64,000 bases of DNA from Ferruginibacter sp. (GTDB lineage Bacteria; Bacteroidota; Bacteroidia; Chitinophagales; Chitinophagaceae), in the NCBI GenBank assembly GCA_017983695.1, contig JAGOAX010000001.1, positions 352,060 to 416,059 on the forward strand, in the 5' to 3' direction. Positions 8,424 to 16,603 of the stretch are shown here, piece after piece (the stretch's first letter is position 1; each line of letters begins with the position of its first letter). Position numbers and translations under genes: made by a program. The notes under the pieces are model-generated. The model was given only the letters and a program-made list of their open reading frames with translations, ran no database searches and was not told where the DNA came from.

Positions 8424-8870
8424 ATGCTACTAGTCACTAAAATCTTTTATTTCGAAATGGCACATGCCATTCATGGTTATGCAGGAGCCTGTAAAAATAT
8501 ACATGGCCATTCTTATGAATTGGAGGTTACTGTTTCCGGATGCACAACAAAAGACGAATATATTCTGGCACCGGGCTTTATCATCGATTTTAAAGAATTA
8601 AAACAATTGGTAACTGACTCGATTATCAGGACGATTGACCATAAACTTGTTTTATCACAGGATTATATTGCAGAGCATCCCTCTATTCGTTCTCAGGAAA
8701 ACCTGGTTATGCTTGGAGCAGAACCTACTGCAGAAAACCTGCTTATTCATTTTCAACAAATTCTATTGCAGGCATTACCATCTGGTAGTAAACTAGTTGA
8801 ACTAAAATTATACGAAACAAAGGATTCATTTGCAAGATGGATTGATACCACAACACTGAGCTATTACTAA
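8424..8870 (+). CDS. 6-pyruvoyltetrahydropterin synthase / QueD family
   Basis: A 148-residue protein of the PTPS/QueD family, which act on 7,8-dihydroneopterin triphosphate. Visible family motifs are the zinc-binding His at residue 14 (FEMAHAIHG), the Cys and HGH of CKNIHGHSYE, the DFKELK segment, TIDHKLVL, a PTAENL segment and the C-terminal ELKLYET Glu. It may make 6-carboxytetrahydropterin for queuosine (a queE gene is at 54076), or a pterin product used in the island. It sits 36 nt after the NorB-like gene and 35 nt before an Rrf2 gene, suggesting co-transcription. Why it lies with NO genes is not clear. Confidence 0.85.
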   Translation: MLLVTKIFYFEMAHAIHGYAGACKNIHGHSYELEVTVSGCTTKDEYILAPGFIIDFKELKQLVTDSIIRTIDHKLVLSQDYIAEHPSIRSQENLVMLGAEPTAENLLIHFQQILLQALPSGSKLVELKLYETKDSFARWIDTTTLSYY

Positions 8871-8904
8871 AATAAAATGTACTTTCCCCTTTAAATTAAT
8901 TTCT

Positions 8905-9345
8905 ATGTTTTCAAAAGCAACAGAATATGCATTAAGGGCAACGATATTCATTGCACAAAAAGGGACAGAGGATAACAAAATCGGAATCGGAGAAATCTCC
9001 AAAGCGATTGATTCACCTCCATCATTTACAGCTAAAATATTACAGGCACTTAGAAAGAATAATAAAATTATCCGGTCTGTCAGTGGGCCCAATGGCGGTT
9101 TTTATATGACTGAAAAGACGAGAAAGCTACCCGTTCGTGCTATACTTGAAGCAATGGGAGAAAATGAAATGCTGGACAAATGTGTATTGGGGTTGGCTAA
9201 ATGTTCGGAAACAAAGCCTTGTCCTATGCATTCAAAATATAAAATAATAAAAGAACAGCTGATAGAATTATTTGAAACTATAACGATTCAGCACCTGGCA
9301 GATGATATAAAAAATGGCGATGTGTTTATCAATAACAAGAAATAA
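8905..9345 (+). CDS. Rrf2-family regulator with Fe-S cysteines
   Basis: A 146-residue Rrf2 family DNA-binding protein. The N-terminal winged helix-turn-helix (FSKATEYALRATIFIAQKG ... SPPSFTAKILQALRK) is followed by the wing GPNGGFY and then three cysteines, Cys93, Cys100 and Cys106 (CX6CX5C, ending CPMH). That is the cluster-binding arrangement of NsrR/IscR-type sensors of NO or Fe-S status. It is about 50% alike by eye to the second Rrf2 protein at 16604-17035. It follows the QueD-like gene by 34 nt. A role in controlling nod/nor through the near-palindrome at 6579-6594 is plausible but unproved. Confidence 0.85.
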   Translation: MFSKATEYALRATIFIAQKGTEDNKIGIGEISKAIDSPPSFTAKILQALRKNNKIIRSVSGPNGGFYMTEKTRKLPVRAILEAMGENEMLDKCVLGLAKCSETKPCPMHSKYKIIKEQLIELFETITIQHLADDIKNGDVFINNKK

Positions 9346-9508
9346 GGAGGCTGAAATTGAAGTTAAATAACCGCCCTCTATAATGCAGGAAATACCAATA
9401 AAGCCGGTCATACGGGGGAACTAATGTTGCTTAAAATTGACCGGATATTTGGAGTAAAACACAATTGTAAAATAAAGAAATATGATCTGTAATGTGCCTT
9501 TAATTGTC

Positions 9509-9522
9509 TGATAGTAGACTAT
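9509..9522. promoter_or_regulatory. inverted repeat upstream of Crp/Fnr gene
   Basis: GTCTGATAGTAGAC pairs GTCT with AGAC around a 6-nt spacer, 43 nt upstream of the Crp/Fnr start. It could be an autoregulatory site. It is short, so chance is a real alternative. Confidence 0.25.
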
Positions 9523-9564
9523 GAATACATTGCGGATAACCTGTAACCTTTAAATGGTCAGTAT

Positions 9565-10161
9565 ATGATAGTCGACATAGATCTTTTACAAGCGTATGGA
9601 GCAACCTATAAAAAAATCCCCAAAGGAGATTTCATTTTCACGGAAGGGGATTCCTGCTCATTTTATTATCAACTGGTAACAGGCCGAGTAAGCTGGCTGA
9701 ATATTAATGATGACGGGGAAGAGTTTATACAAATGTTAATTGAACCGGGAGAATGTTTTGGAGAATTGCCATTGTTCGATGATGAACCTTATGGCGAATC
9801 GGCAATTGCTGATGAAGACATTATTGTAATCCGTTTACATAAACCCATTTTTAAACAACTAATTGCAGAAAACGGAGCTATTCATTTTAGTTTTAGCAAA
9901 TTACTGGCACAAAGAATGCGTTTCAGGTTTATGCTATTACACTCGTTTGCCTGCCATGATCCAGTTGAGCGGATAAAAACATTACTGAATTATTTTAAAA
10001 AGGAAAATAAGAATTTTTGTAGTGAATCCAGGCAACTGAAACTCACACGGCAGCAAATAGCTGATATGACAGGTCTTCGAGTAGAGACAGTAATCAGGGC
10101 CATGCGACACATGCATGAAGCCGGAGCCGTACTTATAGAGAATGGAAAGGTATTTTGCTAA
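9565..10161 (+). CDS. Crp/Fnr-family transcription regulator
   Basis: A 198-residue regulator with an N-terminal cyclic-nucleotide-type beta barrel (about 15-115; GDFIFTEGDSCSFYYQL, EPGECFGELPLFDDEPY) and a C-terminal helix-turn-helix (LKLTRQQIADMTGLRVETVIRAMRHM, about 158-184). It lacks the N-terminal cysteine set of Fnr, so it is not an Fnr-type oxygen sensor; NO- or redox-sensing DNR-like proteins have this plain architecture. The 219-nt upstream region contains a GTCT-N6-AGAC inverted repeat near 9510 but no clear consensus promoter. It probably regulates denitrification or low-oxygen genes of this island. Confidence 0.85.
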   Translation: MIVDIDLLQAYGATYKKIPKGDFIFTEGDSCSFYYQLVTGRVSWLNINDDGEEFIQMLIEPGECFGELPLFDDEPYGESAIADEDIIVIRLHKPIFKQLIAENGAIHFSFSKLLAQRMRFRFMLLHSFACHDPVERIKTLLNYFKKENKNFCSESRQLKLTRQQIADMTGLRVETVIRAMRHMHEAGAVLIENGKVFC

Positions 10162-10329
10162 GGTAATGTAGTCAAAAATGGTTGGTATTTTTATTGATTA
10201 CTAAAGTAGATTGAAGGGTAACCAGCGATTCCATATCACCTAATTATGCTTTTAAATATATTATTTCAATTTTAGCCAATTATCTGGCGATTGCTGCATT
10301 GAAAGCTAACTATCAACCTTCATTTTCTT

Positions 10330-10866
10330 TCAAATCTTTTTATAGGTCAAGGCTCCTTTTACAATTCTGGCCGGAGCCGTATAAGGATGTTCTTCTTCTT
10401 TTCCAACACTCATAATGTGCATTACTTTCCAACCATTTACTTTTAAATAATCTGAAACCATGGAGCGGTGACAGCGCCACCACACTGCCTCTGAACACAT
10501 ATAAGCGGTGCGCTGTTTCAGTGCTATCTTTTCAAGTTCCCGGATACCTTCTTTAAAAGTATCCGTTTCCATATAATCGGCATAACCCCTAAATGCCGGG
10601 TGCCGCCATACAGTATTTTTAGAATAAGGATTTACTTTTCTTCTTCCACCAAGATCTTTTAGATGGATGTATTGAATGTTGTTTTCGGGTAAAGAAATTT
10701 GCAGTGCTTCTTTATTGAATTGAGGAAATTTTCGTGAGCCTGGAGAACTTCTGATATCAGCTACAATTTCAATTTGGAATGATTGAAGCATGGCTACCAG
10801 TTCATCCAGCGGGTGGGTGGAGTGTCCGATTGTCCAAATGCTTTTTTCTGTTTTATTCACATCCAT
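10330..10866 (-). CDS. DUF488 family protein
   Basis: A 178-residue cytoplasmic protein of the DUF488 family. Family marks are IWTIGHSTHPLDELVAML at the start, VADIRSSPGSRKFPQFN near residue 36-52, LGGRRK near 72, and the late CSEAVWWRCHRSMV near 128-141. The Cys and His of the last motif are conserved in the family and suggest a metal or redox role, but no function is established. It is convergent with the Crp/Fnr gene (168-nt gap) and stands alone. It may not belong to the NO island functionally. Confidence 0.85.
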   Translation of the reverse strand: MDVNKTEKSIWTIGHSTHPLDELVAMLQSFQIEIVADIRSSPGSRKFPQFNKEALQISLPENNIQYIHLKDLGGRRKVNPYSKNTVWRHPAFRGYADYMETDTFKEGIRELEKIALKQRTAYMCSEAVWWRCHRSMVSDYLKVNGWKVMHIMSVGKEEEHPYTAPARIVKGALTYKKI

Positions 10867-11058
10867 ATTGTTTTAAATTATAGCAATATGCCGGGTTATA
10901 TCAGGCGAAATAATTTGACAGGATTATCCGATTATTAAAGTGATGCAATGCAATTAAAATACTTCTTCGGGGCGTAAATTTAACAGGTGCAAATAGAGGT
11001 CCAATTGCTAACCTTTTCCTTATCCATTTGGTGAATGATTTGGATGGGTAGAAGTTAT

Positions 11059-11457
11059 TTAACTGTTATTCATCGAGAGTGTAAGCAGAAAGAAACTTTC
11101 CTTGAGTGCCACAACACTGTGTGGAATTTTTTCGTGCAATACCAGCATTTGCCCTGCTTCCATAGAAGCTGTATGGTCATTGGCAGTAAAATTGATTTTT
11201 CCGGCTATCACCTGAATACTGATGGTTCCCTTTGCGGTGTGCGTTTTCAGTTCAGCATTTTTGTGCATACCCATCAATACAATTCGCATTAAATCTGACT
11301 TAAAAATTGTGATTGCATTGTGGTCAGCTTCTTCCCAGGTTGTCTCACTTTTTATTTGTAACATTAACTTATTCAAATCCATCTCCACCACCGGAGCATC
11401 TAACATGCGGTCACCTTCAGGTCGTTGAGGAGTTGCTTCATTCGATTTATTTTCCAT
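11059..11457 (-). CDS. small cupin-domain protein
   Basis: A 132-residue protein whose C-terminal 100 residues form a single cupin barrel: LMGMHKNAELKTHTAKGTISIQVIAGKINF and MEAGQMLVLHEKIPHSVVALKESFFLLTL. Metal-binding His candidates are in KTHTAKG and in IPHSV. The N-terminal 25 residues are polar and probably disordered. It is the last gene of the minus-strand run that starts with the oxidase operon, 39 nt after the small protein at 11497. Cupins of this type are often stress- or ligand-binding; the substrate is unknown. Confidence 0.75.
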   Translation of the reverse strand: MENKSNEATPQRPEGDRMLDAPVVEMDLNKLMLQIKSETTWEEADHNAITIFKSDLMRIVLMGMHKNAELKTHTAKGTISIQVIAGKINFTANDHTASMEAGQMLVLHEKIPHSVVALKESFFLLTLSMNNS

Positions 11458-11496
11458 TGTGTAAAGTTTTGTGGGTGGGATAATATAGTTGAATAC

Positions 11497-11805
11497 TTAA
11501 TGATGCTGCTGTAGTTTTGCAACCAATGCGGTGGTTACATCATCAGCGTAAATGCCATATCCATTTACCAGCGTTCCTTTAACATTGAATTTTTTAGAGG
11601 ATATGGCGTACAGAATAGACTGGTCATCGGGATTAGACTGGCCTTCAAAGCGGTATGTTTTATCAATCTCAAAATCGTCATTTGATAATACGGTATTTGA
11701 TTGATGACAAACAATACAATCCTCCTTAATATTAAAATCCAGCGTATAGCCATCCTTTTTTAAACCATTAATTGTTTCGGATAAAGTACCATAACTCTCT
11801 TCCAT
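11497..11805 (-). CDS. small conserved unknown protein
   Basis: A 102-residue acidic cytoplasmic protein. The sequence (TLSETINGLKKDGYTLDFNI at the start, then DCIVCHQ and DDFEIDKTYRFEG) belongs to a small family common in Bacteroidota whose members are sometimes labelled phosphoribosylpyrophosphate synthetase; nothing here supports that enzyme, as it is far too short and lacks the PRPP motif. There is one CxxCH-like stretch (CIVCH, residues 31-35), but with no signal peptide it is unlikely to be a c-type haem site. It lies between the ferredoxin gene and the cupin gene on the same strand. Confidence 0.65.
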   Translation of the reverse strand: MEESYGTLSETINGLKKDGYTLDFNIKEDCIVCHQSNTVLSNDDFEIDKTYRFEGQSNPDDQSILYAISSKKFNVKGTLVNGYGIYADDVTTALVAKLQQHH

Positions 11806-11906
11806 AAGTTGCTGTTATAAATGTTAAAAAAACTGACGCTAGTTATAAGTTAATACTATTATCGTGCCAATCCAGATTAACCCTGTTAACGTAGTAATGG
11901 CAGCAA

Positions 11907-12245
11907 TTAAAATTCATCACCTGCAATCTCAATCACTGCTCCGTTCAGGTCTTCATTAATCAATAACTGGCAGGATAAACGGATGGCTTCCTTCCCTAAT
12001 CCTGCTTTACCAATTGTAGCTGCTTCATTTCGCTCCATCATATTGGCATTGCCTTTTAATCCAACTGCTTTAACAATGCAGGTGGCACACCGGCCCTGCC
12101 CGCCACACTCGCCAAAATTTTCCAGGTAGATGCTGTTGTTAAGCAACACCATCAGGTTCCTGTATTGATGCAAATAAGTTTTTACAATATTTACTTCACC
12201 TGCCTTTATGATGGTAATGGATATTTCTTTTCTTTCATCATTCAT
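11907..12245 (-). CDS. 2Fe-2S ferredoxin
   Basis: A 112-residue soluble ferredoxin. The cluster cysteines are ECGGQGRCATC (CX5CX2C, about residues 48-56) with the fourth in RLSCQLL near residue 91, the plant/adrenodoxin-like arrangement. It starts 2 nt after the truncated haemoglobin stop. This places an electron donor right beside a globin that needs reduction after NO or O2 chemistry, so it may serve the globin or another enzyme of the operon. An alternative partner is an unlinked oxygenase or Fe-S assembly. Confidence 0.85.
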   Translation of the reverse strand: MNDERKEISITIIKAGEVNIVKTYLHQYRNLMVLLNNSIYLENFGECGGQGRCATCIVKAVGLKGNANMMERNEAATIGKAGLGKEAIRLSCQLLINEDLNGAVIEIAGDEF

Positions 12246-12247
12246 TC

Positions 12248-12643
12248 CTACACAAGGTTTTTAATACCCACCTTTTTATAGTGCGCTATTTTTATTTCAA
12301 ACATTTCTGCCATTTTTGCGGCACGCCATTTTGCTTTTGCTGCTTTTTCGCCGGTAAATAATTCGTCCACAGTTGGAACGAACAACTCCATCCATTTTAA
12401 AAAATGTTCGTGACCAACTGGTAATTGGGCATGTGGGGGAAAGGGGCTACTAAAATAAGTATGTTCTCCCAGTAAAACGGTTTGCCAAAAACGGTACATT
12501 TTTTCAAGGTGTTCCGGCCAGCGATTTTGAATGCGTTCATTAAAGATGGGGCCCAATAATTCATCCACCCTTATTTTTTCATAAAAACGATCAACCAATA
12601 ATTTTACATCTTCTATAGTAAGAATATCTTGCCTCATTGTCAT
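12248..12643 (-). CDS. group III truncated haemoglobin
   Basis: A 131-residue truncated globin, group III by its pattern: DVKLLVDRFYEKIRVDELLGPIF, WPEHLEKMYRFWQTVLLGEHTYFSSPFPPHAQL, then GHEHFLKWMELF with the proximal His. Globins of this class bind O2 and NO; they are seen in microaerobic or nitrosative-stress settings. The start used here is the ATG at 12641-12643, which overlaps the upstream stop as TAATG and implies coupled translation; a second ATG is two codons later. A longer upstream frame to 12715 would overlap the previous gene by 70 nt and is rejected. Confidence 0.85.
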   Translation of the reverse strand: MTMRQDILTIEDVKLLVDRFYEKIRVDELLGPIFNERIQNRWPEHLEKMYRFWQTVLLGEHTYFSSPFPPHAQLPVGHEHFLKWMELFVPTVDELFTGEKAAKAKWRAAKMAEMFEIKIAHYKKVGIKNLV

Positions 12644-13059
12644 TAAGGTTTCAGTGATAAATAGGTGAATAGATAATATAATGCCCACCCCGCAAAACCA
12701 ATGATCAGTATCCATACCCAGGAAGGAATACTTTTAGGTGTTTCACTTCCCTCTATTAAAAACATCTTCTGGTCTCCTTTACCGTAAGCATTAATCATAA
12801 TTGGCAATACCCCATCCACTACTGCATTTTCCCGTATTCCTTCCACATCAATAGCCGGTCCGTTTCTTACTTCAAAAGGAATAAGTCTGATGCCTTCTTT
12901 ACCACTCGGGTCTTTGCTTACAATTTTAAGTGTATGCTTTCCATCTACCAGTTTTCGGGTGTCCAGTTCAAAATTTACCGGTGAAGTAAAGGCCGCAACG
13001 GGTTGCTCTTCATCATCTATAAAAACAACTATTTTGCTTTTATCTTCCATGTTAGTCAA
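12643..13059 (-). CDS. membrane-anchored oxidase-operon protein, Ig-like
   Basis: A 138-residue protein with no N-terminal signal but one C-terminal membrane helix (about 112-134, SWVWILIIGFAGWALYYLFTY). The N-terminal part looks like a small beta-sandwich (VVFIDDEEQPVAAF, DGKHTLKIVSKDPSGKEG). No haem or metal motif is seen. It sits inside the cbb3-type oxidase operon, overlaps the previous gene by 8 nt and the globin start by 1 nt, so it is expressed with them. It may be an accessory or assembly subunit of the oxidase. I do not recognise a named family. Confidence 0.65.
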   Translation of the reverse strand: MTNMEDKSKIVVFIDDEEQPVAAFTSPVNFELDTRKLVDGKHTLKIVSKDPSGKEGIRLIPFEVRNGPAIDVEGIRENAVVDGVLPIMINAYGKGDQKMFLIEGSETPKSIPSWVWILIIGFAGWALYYLFTYLSLKP

Positions 13060-13312
13060 TATTTAATATCAAATGTTTGATGTGTGTATCAGATTTTTCA
13101 CCAGGCATTAGCAACCACTTAATAGAAAAGAAAAGTGTGGCGATGACGATAACAGCTGTTGCTGAGATGATCAGGAAATCCCAGTTACTTTGGGGGCCGG
13201 TACCGTGTGTTATTCCTTTTAAATACCTTGGCTGTGCTACCTCACAGGGCGGACAAGCGAATACAATTAAACCCGATGATAATAATGCAAAACTCAACAG
13301 TGCTTTTTTCAT
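13052..13312 (-). CDS. small membrane protein of the oxidase operon
   Basis: An 86-residue protein (89 if the ATG at 13321 is used) with an N-terminal signal-like helix ending at ACPPCE, then a conserved-looking CPPCEVAQPRYLKGITHGTGP segment and one membrane helix (about 45-66). A CxxC pair just after the signal and a nearby His could bind copper or a haem edge, but it is not a CxxCH. It lies directly downstream of the fused cytochrome c subunit and overlaps the next gene by 8 nt. It may fill the place of a small CcoQ/CcoH-like subunit. No family recognised. Confidence 0.6.
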   Translation of the reverse strand: MKKALLSFALLSSGLIVFACPPCEVAQPRYLKGITHGTGPQSNWDFLIISATAVIVIATLFFSIKWLLMPGEKSDTHIKHLILNID

Positions 13313-13349
13313 TGTAATCAATTTTATTTATTGAATGTATTTTTTGTTT

Positions 13350-14354
13350 TCACTTAGGTGCTTGTAGTTTTACAAAATCCATGATCTTCTTTATCTCTTC
13401 CTCAGTTACTTTTTTTGCATTGTTGCCCCAGGTGCTGCGTTCGTGATTCACAATGGCCGTTACTTCTGCAGAACTTAAACTGGCATTTGTGCCAACCGGT
13501 GGCATCACGCCAAAGCCTGGCCGTCCACTGTAGCCGTTCATGATGATACCCACATATAATTCCAGATTATCTCCATTAACAACCGGGCTGCCTTTTAATG
13601 GAGGGAATGCACCAGGTAAACCTTCACCATTTGACTGATGGCAACTCTGGCAATTTGCCGTGTATAATTTAGTGCCATTCAGTTCTTTTGTTGCACCATT
13701 TGCACCTGCCGTTTCTTGTTGCCGTTTATACAGGAAATCCGGAGATGGCGTACCGTCAGGCAGTTTAACTTGTTTAAGGGATTGCAGGTAAGCAATCAAA
13801 TAAAGTGCATCGTTCGTGGCTACTACTTTCCCTTCCTCTCCATTCATATAAGCTGCAGGAACATTTACTATTACATCGCTTTTTGCAGGTTGTTTTTTAA
13901 TGGTAAATAACCATGAATAAGCAGGCATGATGGACTCTTTTACAACGGTTCTTGGATTAAATAAATGTACGAGGTTCCAGTCCTTGCTGGGTTGCCGGTT
14001 ACCGACATCGGTAAGGTCGGGCCCTGTCCGTTCAGTACCCATCAATGTAGCCGTATTGCGCCAAATATCTGTACGATGTATGTCTGCATAATCTGCTGCT
14101 AAACCCGGCCTTGCGCCCCACATTTTATCCATATCCACATTTCGTACCTGCTGTGTATGACAGGCTACGCAACCATTGGCAATGTAAATATTTTTGCCTT
14201 TTACGGCATCTGCACTTAAAGGTTCTGCCCCGGGTAAAGGCTTATTATTTTTCTGGTTATTCAGCGCAGGCAGGATGGCTACCAAAATGGTTAACCCTGC
14301 GAAAAATAAGAACGCTGTTTTGAAAAGCTTTTTATGATTATTGAAAAATTCCAT
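13350..14354 (-). CDS. CcoO-CcoP fused di-haem cytochrome c subunit
   Basis: A 334-residue subunit of a cbb3-type oxygen reductase. After one N-terminal membrane helix (13-30) comes a CcoO-like domain: haem motif Cys62-x-x-Cys65-His66 (GCVACHTQQVR), then WGARP, ADY, GTERTGPDL and the distal Met in SIMPAYSWL (Met143). A second, CcoP-like cytochrome c domain follows with Cys235-x-x-Cys238-His239 and a GVMPP Met near residue 285. Most cbb3 oxidases encode CcoO and CcoP separately; here they are one chain with two haems. It follows ccoN by 20 nt. It takes electrons from soluble cytochromes to CcoN in the inner membrane. Confidence 0.9.
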   Translation of the reverse strand: MEFFNNHKKLFKTAFLFFAGLTILVAILPALNNQKNNKPLPGAEPLSADAVKGKNIYIANGCVACHTQQVRNVDMDKMWGARPGLAADYADIHRTDIWRNTATLMGTERTGPDLTDVGNRQPSKDWNLVHLFNPRTVVKESIMPAYSWLFTIKKQPAKSDVIVNVPAAYMNGEEGKVVATNDALYLIAYLQSLKQVKLPDGTPSPDFLYKRQQETAGANGATKELNGTKLYTANCQSCHQSNGEGLPGAFPPLKGSPVVNGDNLELYVGIIMNGYSGRPGFGVMPPVGTNASLSSAEVTAIVNHERSTWGNNAKKVTEEEIKKIMDFVKLQAPK

Positions 14355-14374
14355 TTGTACTGTATAAAAATTAA

Positions 14375-16558
14375 TTAATCATTTTTTGTTTCGGCCGGAA
14401 TTAATTGTACTAATTTTTCCAGCGCTGCTTCTTTTACATCAACCGTTTCATGCTTGCTGATCATTTTATAAAAATTGTAGGCAAAGAAAATGTGCGATAA
14501 CCACATCAGGCTGCCACCAATAGCCCGCCACAACCAGTAAGGTGCCATGTGCACAACTGAGTCTATAAATGGTTTCCCTGCTATCCACATTTGCCCCCTT
14601 AATGTACTACCAATCATGAGCGGCACTGTGTAAAACATCAGGCCAATTAACGCTAACCAAAAATGGGCACCAACGGTTATTTGAGGAGCTTCTTTACCAG
14701 TTAGCCTTGGTATTACTGCATACATACCTGCCCACAGGAAAAAGCAAATGATACCATACATCGTAAGGTGAGAATGGGCAACTGTAAAGTCAGTGAAATG
14801 CCACATGAGGTTAGTGGAACGGAATGCCTCTGCGGTGCCCTGCAACGAACCGGTAAAATAAAATATAATACCCACCAGGAAAAAAGGCAGTGTATAACTT
14901 CCGGCAATTTTATGCCATGCGCCTTTGAATGTCATGATAAAATTAGTGGTGCCTGCCACAACAGGAATTACCATACCAACACTGCCAACTATAGCAATAG
15001 TTTGCAACCACCAGGGGATAGCACTAAATACAAAATGGTGTGTGCCTATCAGCGTATAAAATAAAATCTGCGTCCAGAAAGCAAGAATACCAAGGCTGTA
15101 GGAATAGATTGGCCTGTTCAATTGCTGCGGAAGCATGTAATAAACAATGCCTAACGTAAAAAGCATAAACCACATACCTACGCCCTGGTGCATATAATAG
15201 CCCTGGGTAATTGTTTCTCCGAGGCCATCCTGCCAAATGGGCACATAGGCCACAACAGTAATGGTTAAAGCGAACATAATTGCAGAAACGATGTACCAGT
15301 TGGAAATGTAAATTTCCTTCGTTTGTCGTTTTGCAATAGTTTGTATAAAATTGATCAGTGTAAGTATCAGCCCGATACCGAATAATAACATTACCGGCCA
15401 AATGTATTCCCGGTATTCGCCACCACCATTGTTAATACCCGCCATTAAAAAGAGCGTTCCAAGAATAACTGCGGCATTAATCAGGTAGAGTGCATACCAT
15501 CCTTTTTTAATACTTGCTAATGGAACATTGCTTACCATGGGAACAATGTAATAACCTAACCCGAGCATTCCCAACGATGCCCAACCCCAAAATACGGCAT
15601 TGGTATGAACAGGGCGAAGCCGGCCAAAACTCAACCAACTGATATGGTCTACATCTGGTGCAACAAATTTAATACCCACATATTCACCAATGGTTGTACC
15701 AAATAGCAGCCACAATGCGGCACATCCAAAATACCACAAAATGAGTTTGGATAATTGCGGGTCTATATTGGGGCGTTTCTGCGCTTTCTTTTTACGGGCA
15801 ATAAAATTAATATACCCTTCTGTTTCTATATTACCCACCAATCCTTTTTTGTCTGCCGGCTCTTGTACACCTGATAATTCATGATGGGTAAGCTTATAAT
15901 CGAGTGCAGCTTTTCTTTTTGCCAGTGCTTCAGTAGCTTCTTCTTCAGTTAAGGTAGATAGATAATCTGCAAACAGTGCCGCTTCTTCAAGGTCTTGCCT
16001 GTTACGGTGTTTCCGCAGCATATTGGATAACTTTACAATCATCAGCACTATGGCTGCCAATATGGGAATCATGATCAGCGTAATAGTTATTAAGATACCG
16101 CCTTCACTGAATATACCTGCATTTGTTGCTTTAGTTTGAGCATATACTGAATGACCCGGAAATAACGTTGCCAGTAATGTAATGGCAATTGTCAAAACGG
16201 CTTTTATACTTCCTGAACTTTGTGCGTTATTATTTAAATCTTTCTGTTGGTGTTTGAGTTCTAATACCTTTTCTATCTGGTTACTATTCATGTTTTTTAA
16301 ATACTTTTCAAATTGATGGGTACTTTTTCCCGTTTTTTTATTCCTGATTTTAGCAACAAGTCCCTTAGCCTCAAAAGACAGTAAGAGCACTGCTACAAGA
16401 ATAGTTAGCAACACCATCACTAACAAAACAATAAGGCCTGTATCATTTGGGGAAGAGGAAATTCCGGGAGTTTGCGTTTGAGCCAACATTGTTATCGGCA
16501 AACATATGAAAGCAGAAAATAACCATTTTTGCCAATTTTTTTTTAAACGAACTTGCAT
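14375..16558 (-). CDS. ccoN: cbb3-type oxygen reductase subunit I with N-terminal extension
   Basis: A 727-residue protein. Residues about 270-715 are a cbb3 catalytic subunit: haem b His318 (RPVHTN), FeB ligands His457 (YMHQGVG) and His507-His508 (GTHHF), haem ligands His595 and His597 (AHSH), and Tyr501 six residues before the His pair, the position of the cross-linked Tyr. This makes it an O2 reductase, not an NO reductase. Residues 1-240 are an extra part made of two similar modules (about 1-110 and 118-230), each with a signal-like helix ending in AQT, a membrane helix (41-61, 154-176) and a charged helix. Such a duplicated extension is unusual. It is the first gene of the oxidase operon; a site shared with the neighbouring rrf2 promoter lies 19-33 nt upstream. 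Confidence 0.9.
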   Translation of the reverse strand: MQVRLKKNWQKWLFSAFICLPITMLAQTQTPGISSSPNDTGLIVLLVMVLLTILVAVLLLSFEAKGLVAKIRNKKTGKSTHQFEKYLKNMNSNQIEKVLELKHQQKDLNNNAQSSGSIKAVLTIAITLLATLFPGHSVYAQTKATNAGIFSEGGILITITLIMIPILAAIVLMIVKLSNMLRKHRNRQDLEEAALFADYLSTLTEEEATEALAKRKAALDYKLTHHELSGVQEPADKKGLVGNIETEGYINFIARKKKAQKRPNIDPQLSKLILWYFGCAALWLLFGTTIGEYVGIKFVAPDVDHISWLSFGRLRPVHTNAVFWGWASLGMLGLGYYIVPMVSNVPLASIKKGWYALYLINAAVILGTLFLMAGINNGGGEYREYIWPVMLLFGIGLILTLINFIQTIAKRQTKEIYISNWYIVSAIMFALTITVVAYVPIWQDGLGETITQGYYMHQGVGMWFMLFTLGIVYYMLPQQLNRPIYSYSLGILAFWTQILFYTLIGTHHFVFSAIPWWLQTIAIVGSVGMVIPVVAGTTNFIMTFKGAWHKIAGSYTLPFFLVGIIFYFTGSLQGTAEAFRSTNLMWHFTDFTVAHSHLTMYGIICFFLWAGMYAVIPRLTGKEAPQITVGAHFWLALIGLMFYTVPLMIGSTLRGQMWIAGKPFIDSVVHMAPYWLWRAIGGSLMWLSHIFFAYNFYKMISKHETVDVKEAALEKLVQLIPAETKND

Positions 16559-16576
16559 ATAAAATAATTTAAGACC

Positions 16577-16591
16577 TTTTACTCATCTACT
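16577..16591 (-). promoter_or_regulatory. candidate Rrf2 site upstream of ccoN
   Basis: The plus strand reads TTTTACTCATCTACT, identical at 14 of 15 positions to the sequence upstream of the adjacent rrf2 gene (17088-17102), in the same orientation relative to both genes. No TAnnTTTG element is seen in front of ccoN, so the site may serve activation, or the promoter is unusual. Confidence 0.5.
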
Positions 16592-16603
16592 ATATTAAAA
16601 AAA

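Noticed and set aside
9565..10161. Crp/Fnr protein as an Fnr-type oxygen sensor
   Set aside because: The N-terminal cysteine cluster of Fnr is absent.
11497..11805. PRPP synthetase or c-type cytochrome
   Set aside because: Too short and lacks the PRPP motif; the CIVCH has no signal peptide for haem attachment. The true prs is at 41497.
14375..16558. CcoN-like protein as an NO reductase
   Set aside because: Tyr501, six residues before His507-His508, and the full ligand set mark it as a cbb3 oxygen reductase.
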